The notes: generated by a model from the sequence alone, not told the origin. A DNA stretch of 64,000 bases from Camelimonas lactis (GCF_004342915.1 NZ_SLWL01000017.1:1-64000), one strand, 5' to 3'. Numbered from the stretch's first letter, positions 26,380 to 38,839 are shown. A program made the numbers and translations.

Positions 26380-26417
26380 CCGGAAAGTCGAAGCGTGAGG
26401 CCAGTGGCGTGGGTCAT
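26367..26417 (-). CDS. leuL: Candidate leucine leader peptide
   Basis: A 16-codon frame, MTHATGLTLRLSGPSF, with three leucines in five residues (7, 9, 11), ending in the loop of the hairpin at 26351-26379 and about 375 bp upstream of leuA on the same strand. No Shine-Dalgarno sequence is visible. A promoter-like TTGACG (26447-26452) and CAGTCT (26424-26429), 17 bp apart, would place the RNA start at the A of the ATG. Leaderless leader-peptide RNAs are known for the trp attenuator of Sinorhizobium. Its identity is inferred from composition and position. Confidence 0.5.
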   Translation of the reverse strand: MTHATGLTLRLSGPSF

Positions 26418-26423
26418 GGCCGG

Positions 26424-26452
26424 AGACTGTCACAGGCGATCGCGCGCGTCAA
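26424..26452 (-). promoter_or_regulatory. Candidate promoter of the leu leader
   Basis: Minus strand -35 TTGACG (26452-26447), 17-bp spacer, -10 CAGTCT (26429-26424). Transcription would start about at 26417, the first base of the leader ATG. The -10 is weak. Confidence 0.4.
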
Positions 26453-26766
26453 CGCCCTGACGCTGCTGGCGTGAATCGACGCCGCCTCAGGGCGCCGCGT
26501 CGGGTCCCAGCGCCCACGTCGCGCCCGCCGCCGCCTGCCAGCCGGGACCGGGAGGGAATATTTTTCCAGGAAATGCGCCGAACGCCGTCGCAAACGATTG
26601 CGGCGCCGGCCCATCGGAGCGCTTTGTTTCAAACTGTTCCGGCGCTGTTGCCGCCCTGTCGCCGCGCTCCCTAAGCTCCCGGAAGAGACACCTTGCGAAA
26701 CATTTTGCGAAACCCGGGATACCCGGCGCGGCGGGCATCGCCGGGACATGTTGTGATGAGGGAACC
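26453..26766. other. Intergenic region between leu leader and metQ-like gene
   Basis: About 310 bp without a gene. It must contain the promoter of the plus-strand metQ-like gene. I see no SAM-II or other familiar methionine riboswitch. The paired GCGAAAC copies (26705-26725) are the only short repeat noticed. Confidence 0.5.
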
Positions 26767-27640
26767 ATGACTGGCGGCAACACATCTGAAGCACGTGGGC
26801 GGCGGTGGTCGGGGCGGCGGTGGTTGGGGCGGCCGTCGCGGCGGGCGGCGCTCGCCCTGGGGCTGGCGCTTGCGGCTGGCGGGCTTTCCGCAGCCGCATT
26901 TTCCCGGCGCCGCGCTCGCCGCGGAAAAAACCCTGAAGGTTGGCGTTTCCGCCGGGCCCTATGGCGACATCCTGCGCGAGGCGGCGAAGCTGGCCGCGAA
27001 GGACGGCGTCAAGGTCGAGGTTGTCGAGTTCTCGGACTGGAACCTGCCGAACGCCGCCGTGCAATCCGGCGACATTGACCTCAACGCCTTCCAGCACCGG
27101 CCCTATCTCGCCGCCCAGGTGAAGGCGCGTGGCTATGACATTACGCCGCTGGACGCCGCCATCGCCGTGCCGGCCGGCCTGTATTCGTCGAAGCACAAAT
27201 CGCTGAAGGACATCCCGGACGGCGCCAGCGTCGCCCTTCCCAATGATCCCTCCAATGGCGCCCGCGCGCTGTTTCTTGTCCAGCAGGCGGGGCTGATCCG
27301 CTTGCGCGACGGCGCCGGAATCAACGCCACCACCCGGGATATCGTTGACAATCCGAAGCACCTGCGCTTCCGCGAGATCGACGCGGCGCAGCTGGCCCGT
27401 TCGCTGGATGACGTGGACGTGGCCTGGGTCTCCAGCAATTACGCCCATCTCGCCGGGCTGAAGCTCAAGGACGCGCTGAAGGCCGAAGGGGCGGATAACG
27501 ACTGGGTGCTGGTGTTCGCCGCGCGCGCCGATCGCAAGGACGATCCGGTGATCCGGCAATACATCGCCGCCTATCGCTCGGAGCCGGTGCGCCAGTACAT
27601 CACGCAGACATTCAACGGGGCGATTTTGCCGGCGTTCTGA
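26767..27640 (+). pseudogene. MetQ/NlpA-family binding protein, frameshifted after the signal peptide
   Basis: The mature part (KTLKVGVSAGPYGDILREAAKLA to the C-terminus) is a complete NlpA/MetQ domain similar to the product at 36221-37057. Its frame has no signal peptide: the only upstream start is GTG 26795, giving a Gly/Arg stretch. The frame beginning at ATG 26767, with GAGGG ahead of it, encodes an excellent signal peptide (RRAALALGLALAAGG...). The two frames would join smoothly as ...SAAAFPGAALAAEKT if one T were removed from the TTTT run at 26899-26902. So there is a 1-nt insertion, either real or a sequencing error. No metN or metI gene adjoins it. Confidence 0.8.
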
Positions 27641-27952
27641 GGCGCCCGGGCGGGGCCCCGTTGGTTGAAGGCCGATCACCGGGCCCGCGCGCCGTTGCTG
27701 TGGCCCCGCCGTTCATGCCTTCCGCCGCCATGGCCACACTGGTTCCAGCCATCCACCAGAACCACGCCCGTGCAAGGGGGGGCTGGAGCTGCGGCAAGGA
27801 CGCGGAAGCCCGCATCAGGTGCGGGCATGACGGCGGAGAGTGGAGCGGCGGAGAGCGCGGGGGACACAAGAAAGCGGCCGTTCTGGTGGGGCCACTGGCC
27901 GCGATATGGCGTTATGTCGCGTTACATGGTCGTTGGCGCGCTGGGAGCGGCG
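27641..27952. other. Intergenic region after the metQ-like gene
   Basis: 312 bp between convergent genes with no supported coding region. It contains one palindromic element (27808-27826); otherwise nothing recognisable. Confidence 0.6.
27808..27826. repeat. REP-like palindrome
   Basis: GCCCGCA-TCAGG-TGCGGGC is a perfect 7-bp stem with a 5-nt loop followed by ATGACGG. It looks like the dispersed intergenic palindromes common in alphaproteobacterial genomes, but only this copy was noticed in the window. Confidence 0.5.
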
Positions 27953-30798
<2,846 letters not shown>

Positions 30799-30799
30799 C

Positions 30800-32074
30800 T
30801 CACAGCCCCATGGGCGGACGGCGACGGGAGCCGGGACCGCCAGCGCCGCCCGGGCGCGCGGCGGGGGCGCCGACGGCGTCGCCGGTGATGACCTGCTCGC
30901 CCTCCTTCAGGCCGTCGCGGACCTCGGCGATGACCTTGTCATTGAGGCCGATCTTCACGCGCCGGCGCTCGACGGCGCCGTCCTTGCCCAGCACCCGCAC
31001 GGTGAAGCCGCGTTCCGCCGAGCCAAGAATGGCCGGGGCCGGGATGGTCAGCACGCCTTTGGCCCTGCCGAGCACGATGTGGGCGTTGGCGGTCATGTAG
31101 GTGCGCAGGCTGCCATCGGGGTTGGGCACGTTGAAGACGCCGTTGTAGTAGATCGCGGTGTTGGACGTGGTGGACGACGAGGCGGCGCTGGAGGTGCTGA
31201 TGCTCGCGTCGGTGCGGATGGAATCCGGGGCCGGATCGATCGATTCCAGCGTGGCGTCATAGCGCCGGTCCGGCGCGCCGATGATCGAGAACTGCACCTT
31301 CTGGCCCGGCCGCACCTTGACCACATCCGCCTCTGAAATTTCGGCGTTCACCGTCATGGTGTCGAGCTGGCCGAGGATCACGATGGTGGGCGCAGTCTGG
31401 ATCGAGCTGACCGTCTGGCCTTCCTGGGTGACCACCGCCAGCACCGTGCCGTCGATCGGCGCGCTGATGCGGGTGTAGCCAAGGTTGGCGCGGGCGTCGT
31501 CCACGGCCACCTTGCCGGAGAGGATCTGCGCTTCCAGGGCGGCGATCTGCGCCTTCGTCATGTCCACATTGGCCACGGCAGTGTCATAATCAACGCGCGA
31601 CACGGCGTTACGGGCGACCATGGTCTGCTGGCGGGCCAGATTCTGCTCATACAGCTTCAGGGTGGCGACCTTCTCGTCGCGCTGGGCGCGCAGGCGGGCG
31701 AGGTCGGCCTCGGCGGTGCGCAGCTTGTTCTCCTGGGTGATCGAGTCGATCTGGGCGACCAGCTCGCCCTTCTTCACCCGGTCGCCTACCTTGAACTTCA
31801 CCGAAAGCACACGGCCGCTGACCTGGGCGCCGACGGCGACCAGTCGCGCCGGCTTCAGCGTGCCGGTGGCGAGCACGGTTTCCTCCACGTCGCCGCGCGT
31901 CACCGGCGAGGTGAGGTATTTGGGAGCGTCGGGGCTTGCCGGGAAAAAATAGCGCCAGGCCAGCACGGCGAGCCCCAACAGGGCCAGCAGGAGCAGCGCC
32001 TCTTTCAGGCGACTACGGGCGCGCGGCGGCTGCGTCTTGCGCGCCGCTGGCTGTGACATGTCGGGCTGACTCAC
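30800..32074 (-). CDS. macA: MacA-type periplasmic adaptor (membrane fusion) protein
   Basis: 424 residues with a single N-terminal membrane helix (ALLLLALLGLAVLAWRYFF), a lipoyl-like hairpin domain split around an alpha-helical coiled coil (about 100-190), and beta-barrel domains. VATGTLKPARLVAVGAQVSGRV is a MacA/HlyD family mark. It links MacB to the outer-membrane channel. Its start overlaps the upstream channel gene stop by 4 bp. Confidence 0.92.
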   Translation of the reverse strand: MSQPDMSQPAARKTQPPRARSRLKEALLLLALLGLAVLAWRYFFPASPDAPKYLTSPVTRGDVEETVLATGTLKPARLVAVGAQVSGRVLSVKFKVGDRVKKGELVAQIDSITQENKLRTAEADLARLRAQRDEKVATLKLYEQNLARQQTMVARNAVSRVDYDTAVANVDMTKAQIAALEAQILSGKVAVDDARANLGYTRISAPIDGTVLAVVTQEGQTVSSIQTAPTIVILGQLDTMTVNAEISEADVVKVRPGQKVQFSIIGAPDRRYDATLESIDPAPDSIRTDASISTSSAASSSTTSNTAIYYNGVFNVPNPDGSLRTYMTANAHIVLGRAKGVLTIPAPAILGSAERGFTVRVLGKDGAVERRRVKIGLNDKVIAEVRDGLKEGEQVITGDAVGAPAARPGGAGGPGSRRRPPMGL

Positions 32075-33594
32075 GGGCGGCTCCCGTTGATGTTGACGAA
32101 ATGGGGGCCGGTGTTGCGGTCAACGATGACCGGACGGGAGGCGTCGACCAGACCATTCCAGCCGCCGCCAAGCGCCTTGTTGAGGCTGACCCAGGCCAGC
32201 GCGCGGGTTACGCGACTGTCGACGAGGGCGCTTTCCGCGCTGTAGGCGGAGCGTTCTGCGGTCAGCACGTCGAGGAAGCTCACATTGCCGGATTGATAAA
32301 GGTCGCGGGACAGGCGCAGCGCCTCCGCGTAATTGCGGACGGAACTGGCCAGCCTGGCAATGCGAACCCCCTCCTGGTTCAGGCTGACGAGGGCGTTCTC
32401 CACCTCTTCCAGCGCACTGAGCACGGAGGCCTGCCAGGCGATGAAATACTGGTCGCGCTGCGCCTCGGTGACCTGAACGGCGGCGCGCAGCTTGCCGGCG
32501 TTGAACAGCGGCACGGACAGGGTGGGGCCAAAGCTCCAGCTGATGGACGAATTGCGCCCCAGATCGCCGAGCCGCGCCGCCGACGTGGAGATGTCGCCGG
32601 TGAGGCTGACCGACGGGTACTGCGCCGCCGTCGCCTGGCCAATGCGGGCGGTCGCCTGGGCGAAGCGCCTCTCGGCGAGGCGCACGTCCGGCCGGTCGAC
32701 CAGCACGTTGGCCGGAACGCCAAGCCGCACCCGCCAGGTTGGCGTGGGGATCGGCGCGATCTTGCGGAAGTCGCCGGCGAGCGCCGATGGCGGTTGCCCT
32801 GACAGGACCGAAAGGCGGTTGATGGTCTGGGTGAGGCCCGTCTCAAGGGCCGGGATCGCCGCTTCCGTACTGGCCGCCTGACCGGCGGCGTTGGCGACGT
32901 CGAGGGCGGTGGCGCCGCCGGCTGCCAGCCGCGTGCGCGTCAGGGCCTCGGTTTCGCGCTGCGATCTGGCGGTGCGCTGCGCCAGGGCGATGCGGGCCTG
33001 ATAGCCGCGCGCCTGCACATAATTCGAGGCGATGTCGCCCACCAGGACCAGCAGGCTGTTGCGCAGGTCGTCGGTCGCGGCGTCGAGGCCATACCGGGCC
33101 GCCTCCACGGCGCGGCGGTTGGCGCCGAACAGGTCGATCTCCCAACTGGCCCTGGCCGCGCCCTGCACCGTGTTGGCCGGACGGTATGCGCCGGCCTGGC
33201 TGCGGGTGGCGGAGCCGGAGCCGTTGACTTCCGGAAACAGCGCGCCGACGGCCTGGTCGTAGCTGGCGCGGGCTTCGCGCACGCGGGCCTTGGCGGCGGC
33301 GACGTCCAGGTTGCCGGCGACGGCGCCGTCGATGAGGCGATTGAGCAGGGGGTCGCCCAGGCGCGCCCACCACTCGGCCAGTTGCGGCGCTCCCGTCGTG
33401 GCGGCGGCGGATTTGCCGCCCCCGCTCCAGGATGCGGGCAACGCCATGCCCGCGCCGCTGTAGTCGGGACCAACAGCGCACCCGGTCAGCGCCACGGCGC
33501 AGACAAGCACCGTCGCACAGACGGGCCCGGCCGCGCGCGCGCCCGTGACGTGGCGCCGGCGGCAGACTGACGGGAAGGAGGCGGTTAACGCCAT
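32071..33594 (-). CDS. NodT-family outer-membrane efflux lipoprotein
   Basis: 507 residues, a TolC-like outer-membrane factor. The signal peptide ends in a lipobox (LTGC), followed by AVGPDY, the standard start of RND/NodT channel lipoproteins. Two outer-membrane efflux repeats follow (one starting WWARLGDPLLNRLIDGAVAGNLDV, the second containing RPDVRLAERRFAQATARIGQA). ATG 33594 has AGGA at a good distance; the open frame runs further upstream without support. It is the first gene of the nodT-macA-macB-bluB unit. Confidence 0.92.
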   Translation of the reverse strand: MALTASFPSVCRRRHVTGARAAGPVCATVLVCAVALTGCAVGPDYSGAGMALPASWSGGGKSAAATTGAPQLAEWWARLGDPLLNRLIDGAVAGNLDVAAAKARVREARASYDQAVGALFPEVNGSGSATRSQAGAYRPANTVQGAARASWEIDLFGANRRAVEAARYGLDAATDDLRNSLLVLVGDIASNYVQARGYQARIALAQRTARSQRETEALTRTRLAAGGATALDVANAAGQAASTEAAIPALETGLTQTINRLSVLSGQPPSALAGDFRKIAPIPTPTWRVRLGVPANVLVDRPDVRLAERRFAQATARIGQATAAQYPSVSLTGDISTSAARLGDLGRNSSISWSFGPTLSVPLFNAGKLRAAVQVTEAQRDQYFIAWQASVLSALEEVENALVSLNQEGVRIARLASSVRNYAEALRLSRDLYQSGNVSFLDVLTAERSAYSAESALVDSRVTRALAWVSLNKALGGGWNGLVDASRPVIVDRNTGPHFVNINGSRP

Positions 33595-33606
33595 GAATAT
33601 CCTACA

Positions 33607-33649
33607 TATACAGGCAGTACAGGCGTGGAGCGAAGCTGGGGCCTGTATA
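33607..33649 (-). promoter_or_regulatory. Inverted repeat over the nodT promoter
   Basis: TATACAGGC (33607-33615) and GCCTGTATA (33641-33649) form a perfect 9-bp inverted repeat 25 bp apart, just upstream of nodT. The distal arm overlaps a minus-strand -10-like TTATAC (33650-33645), so a bound protein could control the efflux operon. Confidence 0.5.
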
Positions 33650-34014
33650 ACAGCGTGATGTCCATTTTCACCGGGCCACGCCAGAGAGGCCGCGAACCGA
33701 ATCGGGAGTTTCACCCATGGCGTTGAAATTCCGCAGTTTGTCGTAGCTACACCATAGAATCCCGGGGGACCATGCTCTGAAGTTTCGCCATGGCGTTTCT
33801 GTGGCTGGAATGTTTCCCATTGCAACAGGCTTCCGGCCGCCGTCCGCTTCTCCATGCGTCTGGCAAGGTGTTACGCGAAAAATCAGCCTGACAGGCCAGT
33901 CATTGTTAACCGGAAGCGCCGGGTGACGCCATTTGGGGGTGGGCGCGCGGGAAGCGCAGGGGAAAACTGCTCCGGCTCCGTCTCTTTTGGAAATAACATT
34001 TTTGTATGTGTTTA

Positions 34015-34043
34015 TTGACAAATAACAAAATATACAGTGTATT
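34015..34043 (+). promoter_or_regulatory. Candidate metN promoter
   Basis: TTGACA (34015-34020), 17-bp spacer, TGTATT (34038-34043) in an AT-rich island. The short palindrome ATACAGTGTAT (34032-34042) overlaps the -10 and may be an operator. Confidence 0.5.
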
Positions 34044-34276
34044 TGTGGTTGTGGCGTCGGGCGCGGTTCGGATGAACCGGCCCATGCGCGTCAGTTCCCA
34101 TTCGGGAGCAACCCGCGTCCGCCGCCGGGTCGCCGCGCCTTGCAGGTTGGCGCGGCGGTCCATCCAGGCGCGTTGATGCGCCAGGCGCCCCTGATTTTTC
34201 CCATCTCTCCAGAAGCGCCCGACGCTCCGGGAGACGCCAGCCTCCGGGCCTTCCGGCGCGGCTGCAGCGAGGACCG

Positions 34277-35386
34277 ATGAACATGCTCTCGCCAACTACC
34301 CCGCTGCAGCGGGGCGACGGGCCGTTGTCGCCCCCCGCGGAGGCGCTGGTGCGCTTCGAGGGGGTGCGCAAGGTTTATCCGCCGCGCGCCGGCGGCGACG
34401 CCTTCGTGGCGCTGGATCATATTGACCTTTCGGTCGGGCGCGGCTCGGTGCTCGGCGTCATCGGCCGCAGCGGCGCCGGCAAGTCAACGCTGATCCGCCT
34501 GGTCAACGGGCTGGAGAAGGCCAGCGCCGGCAAGGTGATTGTCGACGGCGCTGACATCACCGGCATGAGCGAGCGCGACCTGCGCGGCGTGCGCCGCGCC
34601 ATCGGCATGGTGTTCCAGCACTTCAACCTGCTGTCGTCGCGCACCGCCTATGACAATGTGGCGTTGCCGCTGGAGATCGCCGGTATTTCCGCCGCCGACA
34701 TTCGCCGCCAGGTGGAGCCGCTGCTGGAGCTGGTGGGCCTCGCCGACAAGCGCGACCGTTATCCGGCCGAACTGTCCGGCGGCCAGAAACAGCGCGTCGG
34801 CATCGCCCGGGCGCTCGCCACCCGGCCCAAGGCGCTGCTGTCCGACGAGGCGACCTCGGCGCTTGACCCGGAAACCACCCGCTCCATCCTCGATCTGCTG
34901 GGATCGATCAACGCCGAGCTGGGGCTGACCATCCTGCTCATCACCCATGAAATGTCGGTGGTGGCGCGCATTGCCCGCCAGGTGGCCGTGCTCGACGCCG
35001 GCCGCATCGTCGAGCAGGGCGACGTCTACGACGTATTCACCCGTCCGCAGCACGCGACAACCCGGTCGTTCCTGGGCGCCGTCAGCGGCCAGAAACTGCC
35101 CGGCTGGCTCGCTGGCCGCCTGCGGGCGGAGGCGCGCCCCGGCGACCAGGCCGTGGTGCGCGTGGTGTTCCGGGGGCCGATCGCCACCGATGCGCTGGTG
35201 TCCGGCCTGGTGAAGACCCATGGCGTCGACGTGAACATTCTGTCAGGCGCGGTGGATGAGGTGGCCGGTCGCCCGTTCGGCGCCCTGGTGCTTGGCCTGC
35301 CGGCCGATCCGGCGACGCTGACGCTGGCGCTGGCCTGGTTCGCCGGCCACGGACTCGACGCGGAGGTGCTTGGTCATGTCGGCTGA
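34277..35386 (+). CDS. metN: Methionine ABC transporter ATP-binding protein MetN
   Basis: 369 residues. Walker [10 protein letters not shown], signature [15 protein letters not shown] and [15 protein letters not shown] are those of MetN. A C-terminal NIL domain (about 290-365) is the regulatory methionine-binding domain of MetN, which slows uptake when methionine is plentiful. ATG 34277 follows GAGGA closely; ATG 34283 is an alternative. It overlaps metI. Some MetNIQ systems also import methionine peptides or sulfoxide. Confidence 0.93.
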   Translation: MNMLSPTTPLQRGDGPLSPPAEALVRFEGVRKVYPPRAGGDAFVALDHIDLSVGRGSVLGVIGRSGAGKSTLIRLVNGLEKASAGKVIVDGADITGMSERDLRGVRRAIGMVFQHFNLLSSRTAYDNVALPLEIAGISAADIRRQVEPLLELVGLADKRDRYPAELSGGQKQRVGIARALATRPKALLSDEATSALDPETTRSILDLLGSINAELGLTILLITHEMSVVARIARQVAVLDAGRIVEQGDVYDVFTRPQHATTRSFLGAVSGQKLPGWLAGRLRAEARPGDQAVVRVVFRGPIATDALVSGLVKTHGVDVNILSGAVDEVAGRPFGALVLGLPADPATLTLALAWFAGHGLDAEVLGHVG

Positions 35387-36053
35387 TATTGCCTGGCTTA
35401 TCTGGGAAGCCACCCTGGACACCATGTGGATGGTGGCGGTGGCGATGATCGTCGCCACGCTCATCGGCATTCCCCTGGGGGTGTTTCTCGCCACCAGCGG
35501 CAAGGGCGAGCTGCTGGCGGCGCCATTGCTGAACCGGGTGCTGGGGCTGATCGTCAACGCCACGCGCTCGACGCCGTTCATTATCCTGGTGGTGGCGATC
35601 ATTCCGTTCACCCGGCTCGTCGCCGGCACGTCCATCGGTACGAAAGCGGCGATCGTGCCGCTGACCATCGCCGCCGCGCCTTTCATCGCCCGCCTGATCG
35701 AGACGGCGATCCGTGAGGTTGACCAGGGGCTGGTGGAGGCGGCGCGCGCCATGGGGGCGACGCCCTTGCAGATCGTCCGCAAGGTGCTGTTGCCCGAGGC
35801 GCTTCCCGCCATCGTGCTGTCGCTGACCCTCGCCGTGGTGTCGCTGATCGGCTACTCGGCCATGGTCGGGGCCGTCGGCGGCGGCGGTCTCGGCGATCTC
35901 GGCATCCGCTACGGCTACCAGCGGTTCATGCCGGATGTGATGGCCGCGGTGGTGGTCGTGCTGATCGTGCTGGTGCAGGGGGTGCAGAGCATTGGCGACC
36001 GGCTGGCGCGCCGCCTCAACAAACGCGTGCGCCAGGCCCAGGGACCTGCCTGA
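35376..36053 (+). CDS. metI: Methionine ABC transporter permease MetI
   Basis: 225 residues with five to six membrane helices. The EAA loop reads [31 protein letters not shown], close to known MetI proteins. ATG 35376 has GGAGG nine bases upstream, within the end of metN (11-bp overlap). A TTG at 35370 is too near the ribosome site. Confidence 0.93.
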   Translation: MSADIAWLIWEATLDTMWMVAVAMIVATLIGIPLGVFLATSGKGELLAAPLLNRVLGLIVNATRSTPFIILVVAIIPFTRLVAGTSIGTKAAIVPLTIAAAPFIARLIETAIREVDQGLVEAARAMGATPLQIVRKVLLPEALPAIVLSLTLAVVSLIGYSAMVGAVGGGGLGDLGIRYGYQRFMPDVMAAVVVVLIVLVQGVQSIGDRLARRLNKRVRQAQGPA

Positions 36054-36220
36054 AAAGCAAGTGGGTCGCCTGCGGGCGTTGTTCACGCTGGAGGCGATTG
36101 CCTGCCGGCGGGGCGCAAAAATCCTCGCCGGATTTCAGTCGCCGGGTTCCCGGGCGGGAGCTAACATCGGCCAACTTCCATTCCGTGGGGCAGGGGCGGC
36201 TTCGACACGGAGAACATGGC

Positions 36221-37057
36221 ATGCACCAGCCAACCGGAGCGGCTCGCGCCGCTGGAAAGACCCGCCGCGCCCTGCTGGCGCTGTTCGCCGCCGGCGCCCT
36301 GCCGTTGACGCTGGCTGGCGGCGCGGCCGCGGATGCGCCGGCGGTGGTGCGCGTCGGCGTGGTTCCGGGGCCGGACGTGGAGATTCTCGAACAGGTCAGG
36401 AAAGTCGCCGCCGGGCGTGGGCTGAAGGTCGAGCTGATCCAGTTCAGCGATTATGTCATTCCCAACCAGGCGCTGGCCAATGGCGAGATCGAGGCCAACG
36501 CCTTCCAGCATCAGCCTTATCTGCAGGCGCAGATCGCCAGGACGGGCTGGAAGCTGGTGAAGGCGGGCGAAACCATCACCTCGCCCATGGCGCTGTATTC
36601 CACCCGCCACAAATCCCTCGACGCCATTCCGGCTGGCGGGAGCATCGCCATTCCCAACGACCCCACCAACGGCGGCCGGGCGTTGCGCCTGCTGGCGGAT
36701 CACGGCCTGTTCCGCCTGAAAGACGGCGAAACCGTCGCCGCCACCGTGCGCGACATCAGCGACAATCCGAAAAAGCTGAAAATCATCGAGCTGGACGCGG
36801 CGCAGATCGCCCGCAGCCTGCCGGATGTGGACGCGGCGGCGATCAACAGCAATTACGCCGTGGAAGCCGGGCTTGATCCGGTGAAGGGCAGCCTTGCCCG
36901 CGAGGACGTCAACGGCCCGTGGGTCAATATCATCGCGGCGCGCGCCGACGACGCCGGCAAACCCTGGGTCAGGGCGCTGGTCGGCGCTTACCAGAGCGAC
37001 GAGATCCGCCAGTTCATCCTCGCGCGGTATAAGGGCGTCTATATCCCGGCCTGGTGA
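36221..37057 (+). CDS. metQ: Methionine-binding periplasmic protein MetQ
   Basis: 278 residues, NlpA/MetQ family, completing metNIQ. The signal peptide (TRRALLALFAAGALPLTLAGGAAA) has no lipobox cysteine, so it should be a soluble periplasmic protein, unlike the E. coli lipoprotein. VGVVPGPDVEILEQVRKVAAGRGLKVELIQFSDY and EANAFQHQPYL are family segments. ATG 36221 has GGAGA upstream. It is intact, in contrast to the frameshifted paralogue at 26767-27640. Confidence 0.92.
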   Translation: MHQPTGAARAAGKTRRALLALFAAGALPLTLAGGAAADAPAVVRVGVVPGPDVEILEQVRKVAAGRGLKVELIQFSDYVIPNQALANGEIEANAFQHQPYLQAQIARTGWKLVKAGETITSPMALYSTRHKSLDAIPAGGSIAIPNDPTNGGRALRLLADHGLFRLKDGETVAATVRDISDNPKKLKIIELDAAQIARSLPDVDAAAINSNYAVEAGLDPVKGSLAREDVNGPWVNIIAARADDAGKPWVRALVGAYQSDEIRQFILARYKGVYIPAW

Positions 37058-37060
37058 ACC

Positions 37061-38839
37061 TCAGCGGATGACGCCGCCGCTCTGGTGTTCAAACAGGGCG
37101 CGGTAGACGCCGCCGGGGCGGGCGATCAGGTCGTCGTGGCGGCCCTCTTCGACAATGCGGCCGCGATCGAACACCAGGATGCGGTCCATCTCGCGGACGG
37201 TGGAGAGGCGGTGGGCGATGACCAGCGAGGTGCGCCCCTGCATCAGCCGCTCCATCGCCTGCTGGATCATCATTTCCAATTCCGAATCGAGGCTGGAGGT
37301 GGCCTCGTCGAGGATCAGCACCGGCGCATCGGCGAGGAAGGCGCGGGCGATGGCGACGCGCTGGCGCTCGCCGCCGGAAAGCTTGACGCCCCGCTCGCCG
37401 ACCAGCGTGGCGTAGCCGCGCGGCAGCCGCATGATGAAGTCATGGGCGTTGGCCAGTTCGGCGGCGCGCTCGATGGCGGCCATCGAGGCGCCTGGACGAC
37501 CATAGGCGATGTTCTCGGCGATGCTGCGGTGAAACAGGATCGGCTCCTGCTGCACGATGGCGATCTGGGCGCGCAACGACTGCTGGGTCACGTCGGCGAC
37601 GTTCTGGCCGTCGATGAGAATGCGCCCGCCAGTGACGTCGTGCAGCCGCTGGATCAGCTTGACGAAGGTGGTCTTGCCGGAGCCGGAGCGGCCGACCAGG
37701 CCGACGCGCTCGCCGGCAGCGATGACGACGTTCAGGTCCTGGTAAAGCGGCGTGACGTGGTCGCCGTAGCGGAAGTCCACGTGCTCGACGCGGATTTCGC
37801 CATGGGACGCCTCCAGCGGCCGGGCGTCCGGCCGGTCCTTCACGTCCGGCTGCAGGTCATACAGATGGACCATCTCCTCCATTTCATTCACGGCGCGCTG
37901 GAAATGGTTCACGTGCTGGCCGATGTCGCGCAGATAGCCGTTGAGCATGAAATAGGTGGTGAGCACGTAAGCCACGTCGCCGGGCGTCGCCTTGCCCGTA
38001 TGCCACATCCACAGGGCGCCGCCGGTGACGATGGCGCGCAGCAGCCACAGCATGGCCATCTGGCCGGTGCCGATCCAGGTGAAGCGCATCCAGGTGCGCC
38101 AGGTGCGGCGGCGCCACTTGCCGACCACATGGGCGAGGCGGGCGTCCTCGCGATGTTCGGCGCCGAAGGCCTTGACCACGGCGTTGGCGCCGATGGCGTC
38201 GGCGAGCACGCCGCCCATGCGCGTGTCCCAGGCGTTGGACAGGCGCGCCGCCGGGGCGATGACGCGCGTCGCCAGCAACACCGTGGCGCCGATGTAAATG
38301 GCGGCGCCGGCGCCCATCAGCAGACCAATCAGCGGCCAGCGCCAGGCCAGCAGCGCCACGGCGCCGACCAGCACCACCACGGATGGCAGCAGGAACATCA
38401 GCAGCACGTCGTTGAGCGAATCCAGCGCCCACATGCCGCGCGTGATCTTGCGCACCACCGAGCCGGAAAAACTGTTGGCGTGCCAGTTCGACGAGAACCG
38501 CTGCACGCGGGCGAAACTCTCCCCGGCCACATCGCGCATCATGCGCAGGGTGAACGGCACCACCCCCCACCAGGCCAGGTGGCGCAGGCCGACGGTGGCG
38601 AGGCCAAGCACGGTCATGGCGGCGAAGGCGTAAACCGCCGCCTGGGTCGCGCCTTCGCCCGCCGTCAGCGCATCGATCATCCGCCCCGCGTAAACTGGCG
38701 CGAAAATCTCGGTGAGGGTGGCGAGACAGACCGACAGGCCAAGGCTGACGGCCAGCCAGCCCTGCCGGCGCCAGTGGGCGAAGGTGAAGCTGAGGACGCT
38801 ACGCAGGGCGGCGTCATTTCCGCGAGGTTGGGTTTCCAT
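37061..38839 (-). CDS. ABC exporter, fused membrane and ATPase domains
   Basis: 592 residues in MsbA-like order: six membrane helices (about 25-320) and then an ATPase domain with Walker A GRSGSGKTT, signature LSGGERQRVAIARAFL and Walker B VLILDEATSSLD. ATG 38839 has AGAGG just upstream; the frame is open beyond it. The substrate could be a lipid or drug. It converges on metQ with 3 bp between them and stands alone. Confidence 0.88.
   Translation of the reverse strand: METQPRGNDAALRSVLSFTFAHWRRQGWLAVSLGLSVCLATLTEIFAPVYAGRMIDALTAGEGATQAAVYAFAAMTVLGLATVGLRHLAWWGVVPFTLRMMRDVAGESFARVQRFSSNWHANSFSGSVVRKITRGMWALDSLNDVLLMFLLPSVVVLVGAVALLAWRWPLIGLLMGAGAAIYIGATVLLATRVIAPAARLSNAWDTRMGGVLADAIGANAVVKAFGAEHREDARLAHVVGKWRRRTWRTWMRFTWIGTGQMAMLWLLRAIVTGGALWMWHTGKATPGDVAYVLTTYFMLNGYLRDIGQHVNHFQRAVNEMEEMVHLYDLQPDVKDRPDARPLEASHGEIRVEHVDFRYGDHVTPLYQDLNVVIAAGERVGLVGRSGSGKTTFVKLIQRLHDVTGGRILIDGQNVADVTQQSLRAQIAIVQQEPILFHRSIAENIAYGRPGASMAAIERAAELANAHDFIMRLPRGYATLVGERGVKLSGGERQRVAIARAFLADAPVLILDEATSSLDSELEMMIQQAMERLMQGRTSLVIAHRLSTVREMDRILVFDRGRIVEEGRHDDLIARPGGVYRALFEHQSGGVIR

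Larger units (their letters stand above)
33595..34276. other. Divergent regulatory region between nodT and metN
   Basis: 682 bp with no convincing gene. The nodT-proximal end carries an inverted repeat over a promoter-like site. The part around 33990-34050 is markedly AT-rich for this genome and holds a candidate metN promoter. The rest (about 33670-33980) shows nothing recognisable. Confidence 0.6.

Noticed and set aside
24269-26398. 709-residue open frame on the plus strand across leuA
   Set aside because: Antisense shadow of leuA, with low-complexity composition and no recognisable domain.
26137-26433. 98-residue minus-strand frame with repeated GPWL
   Set aside because: The repeat reflects the 18-bp DNA repeat; there is no ribosome site and the frame overlaps the leader region in another register.
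26570-26766. Search for a SAM-type riboswitch ahead of the metQ-like gene
   Set aside because: No conserved SAM-II or SAM-I core was visible in the sequence.
33668-34021. 117-residue minus-strand frame upstream of nodT
   Set aside because: No similarity to a known family, atypical composition and no ribosome site; treated as non-coding.
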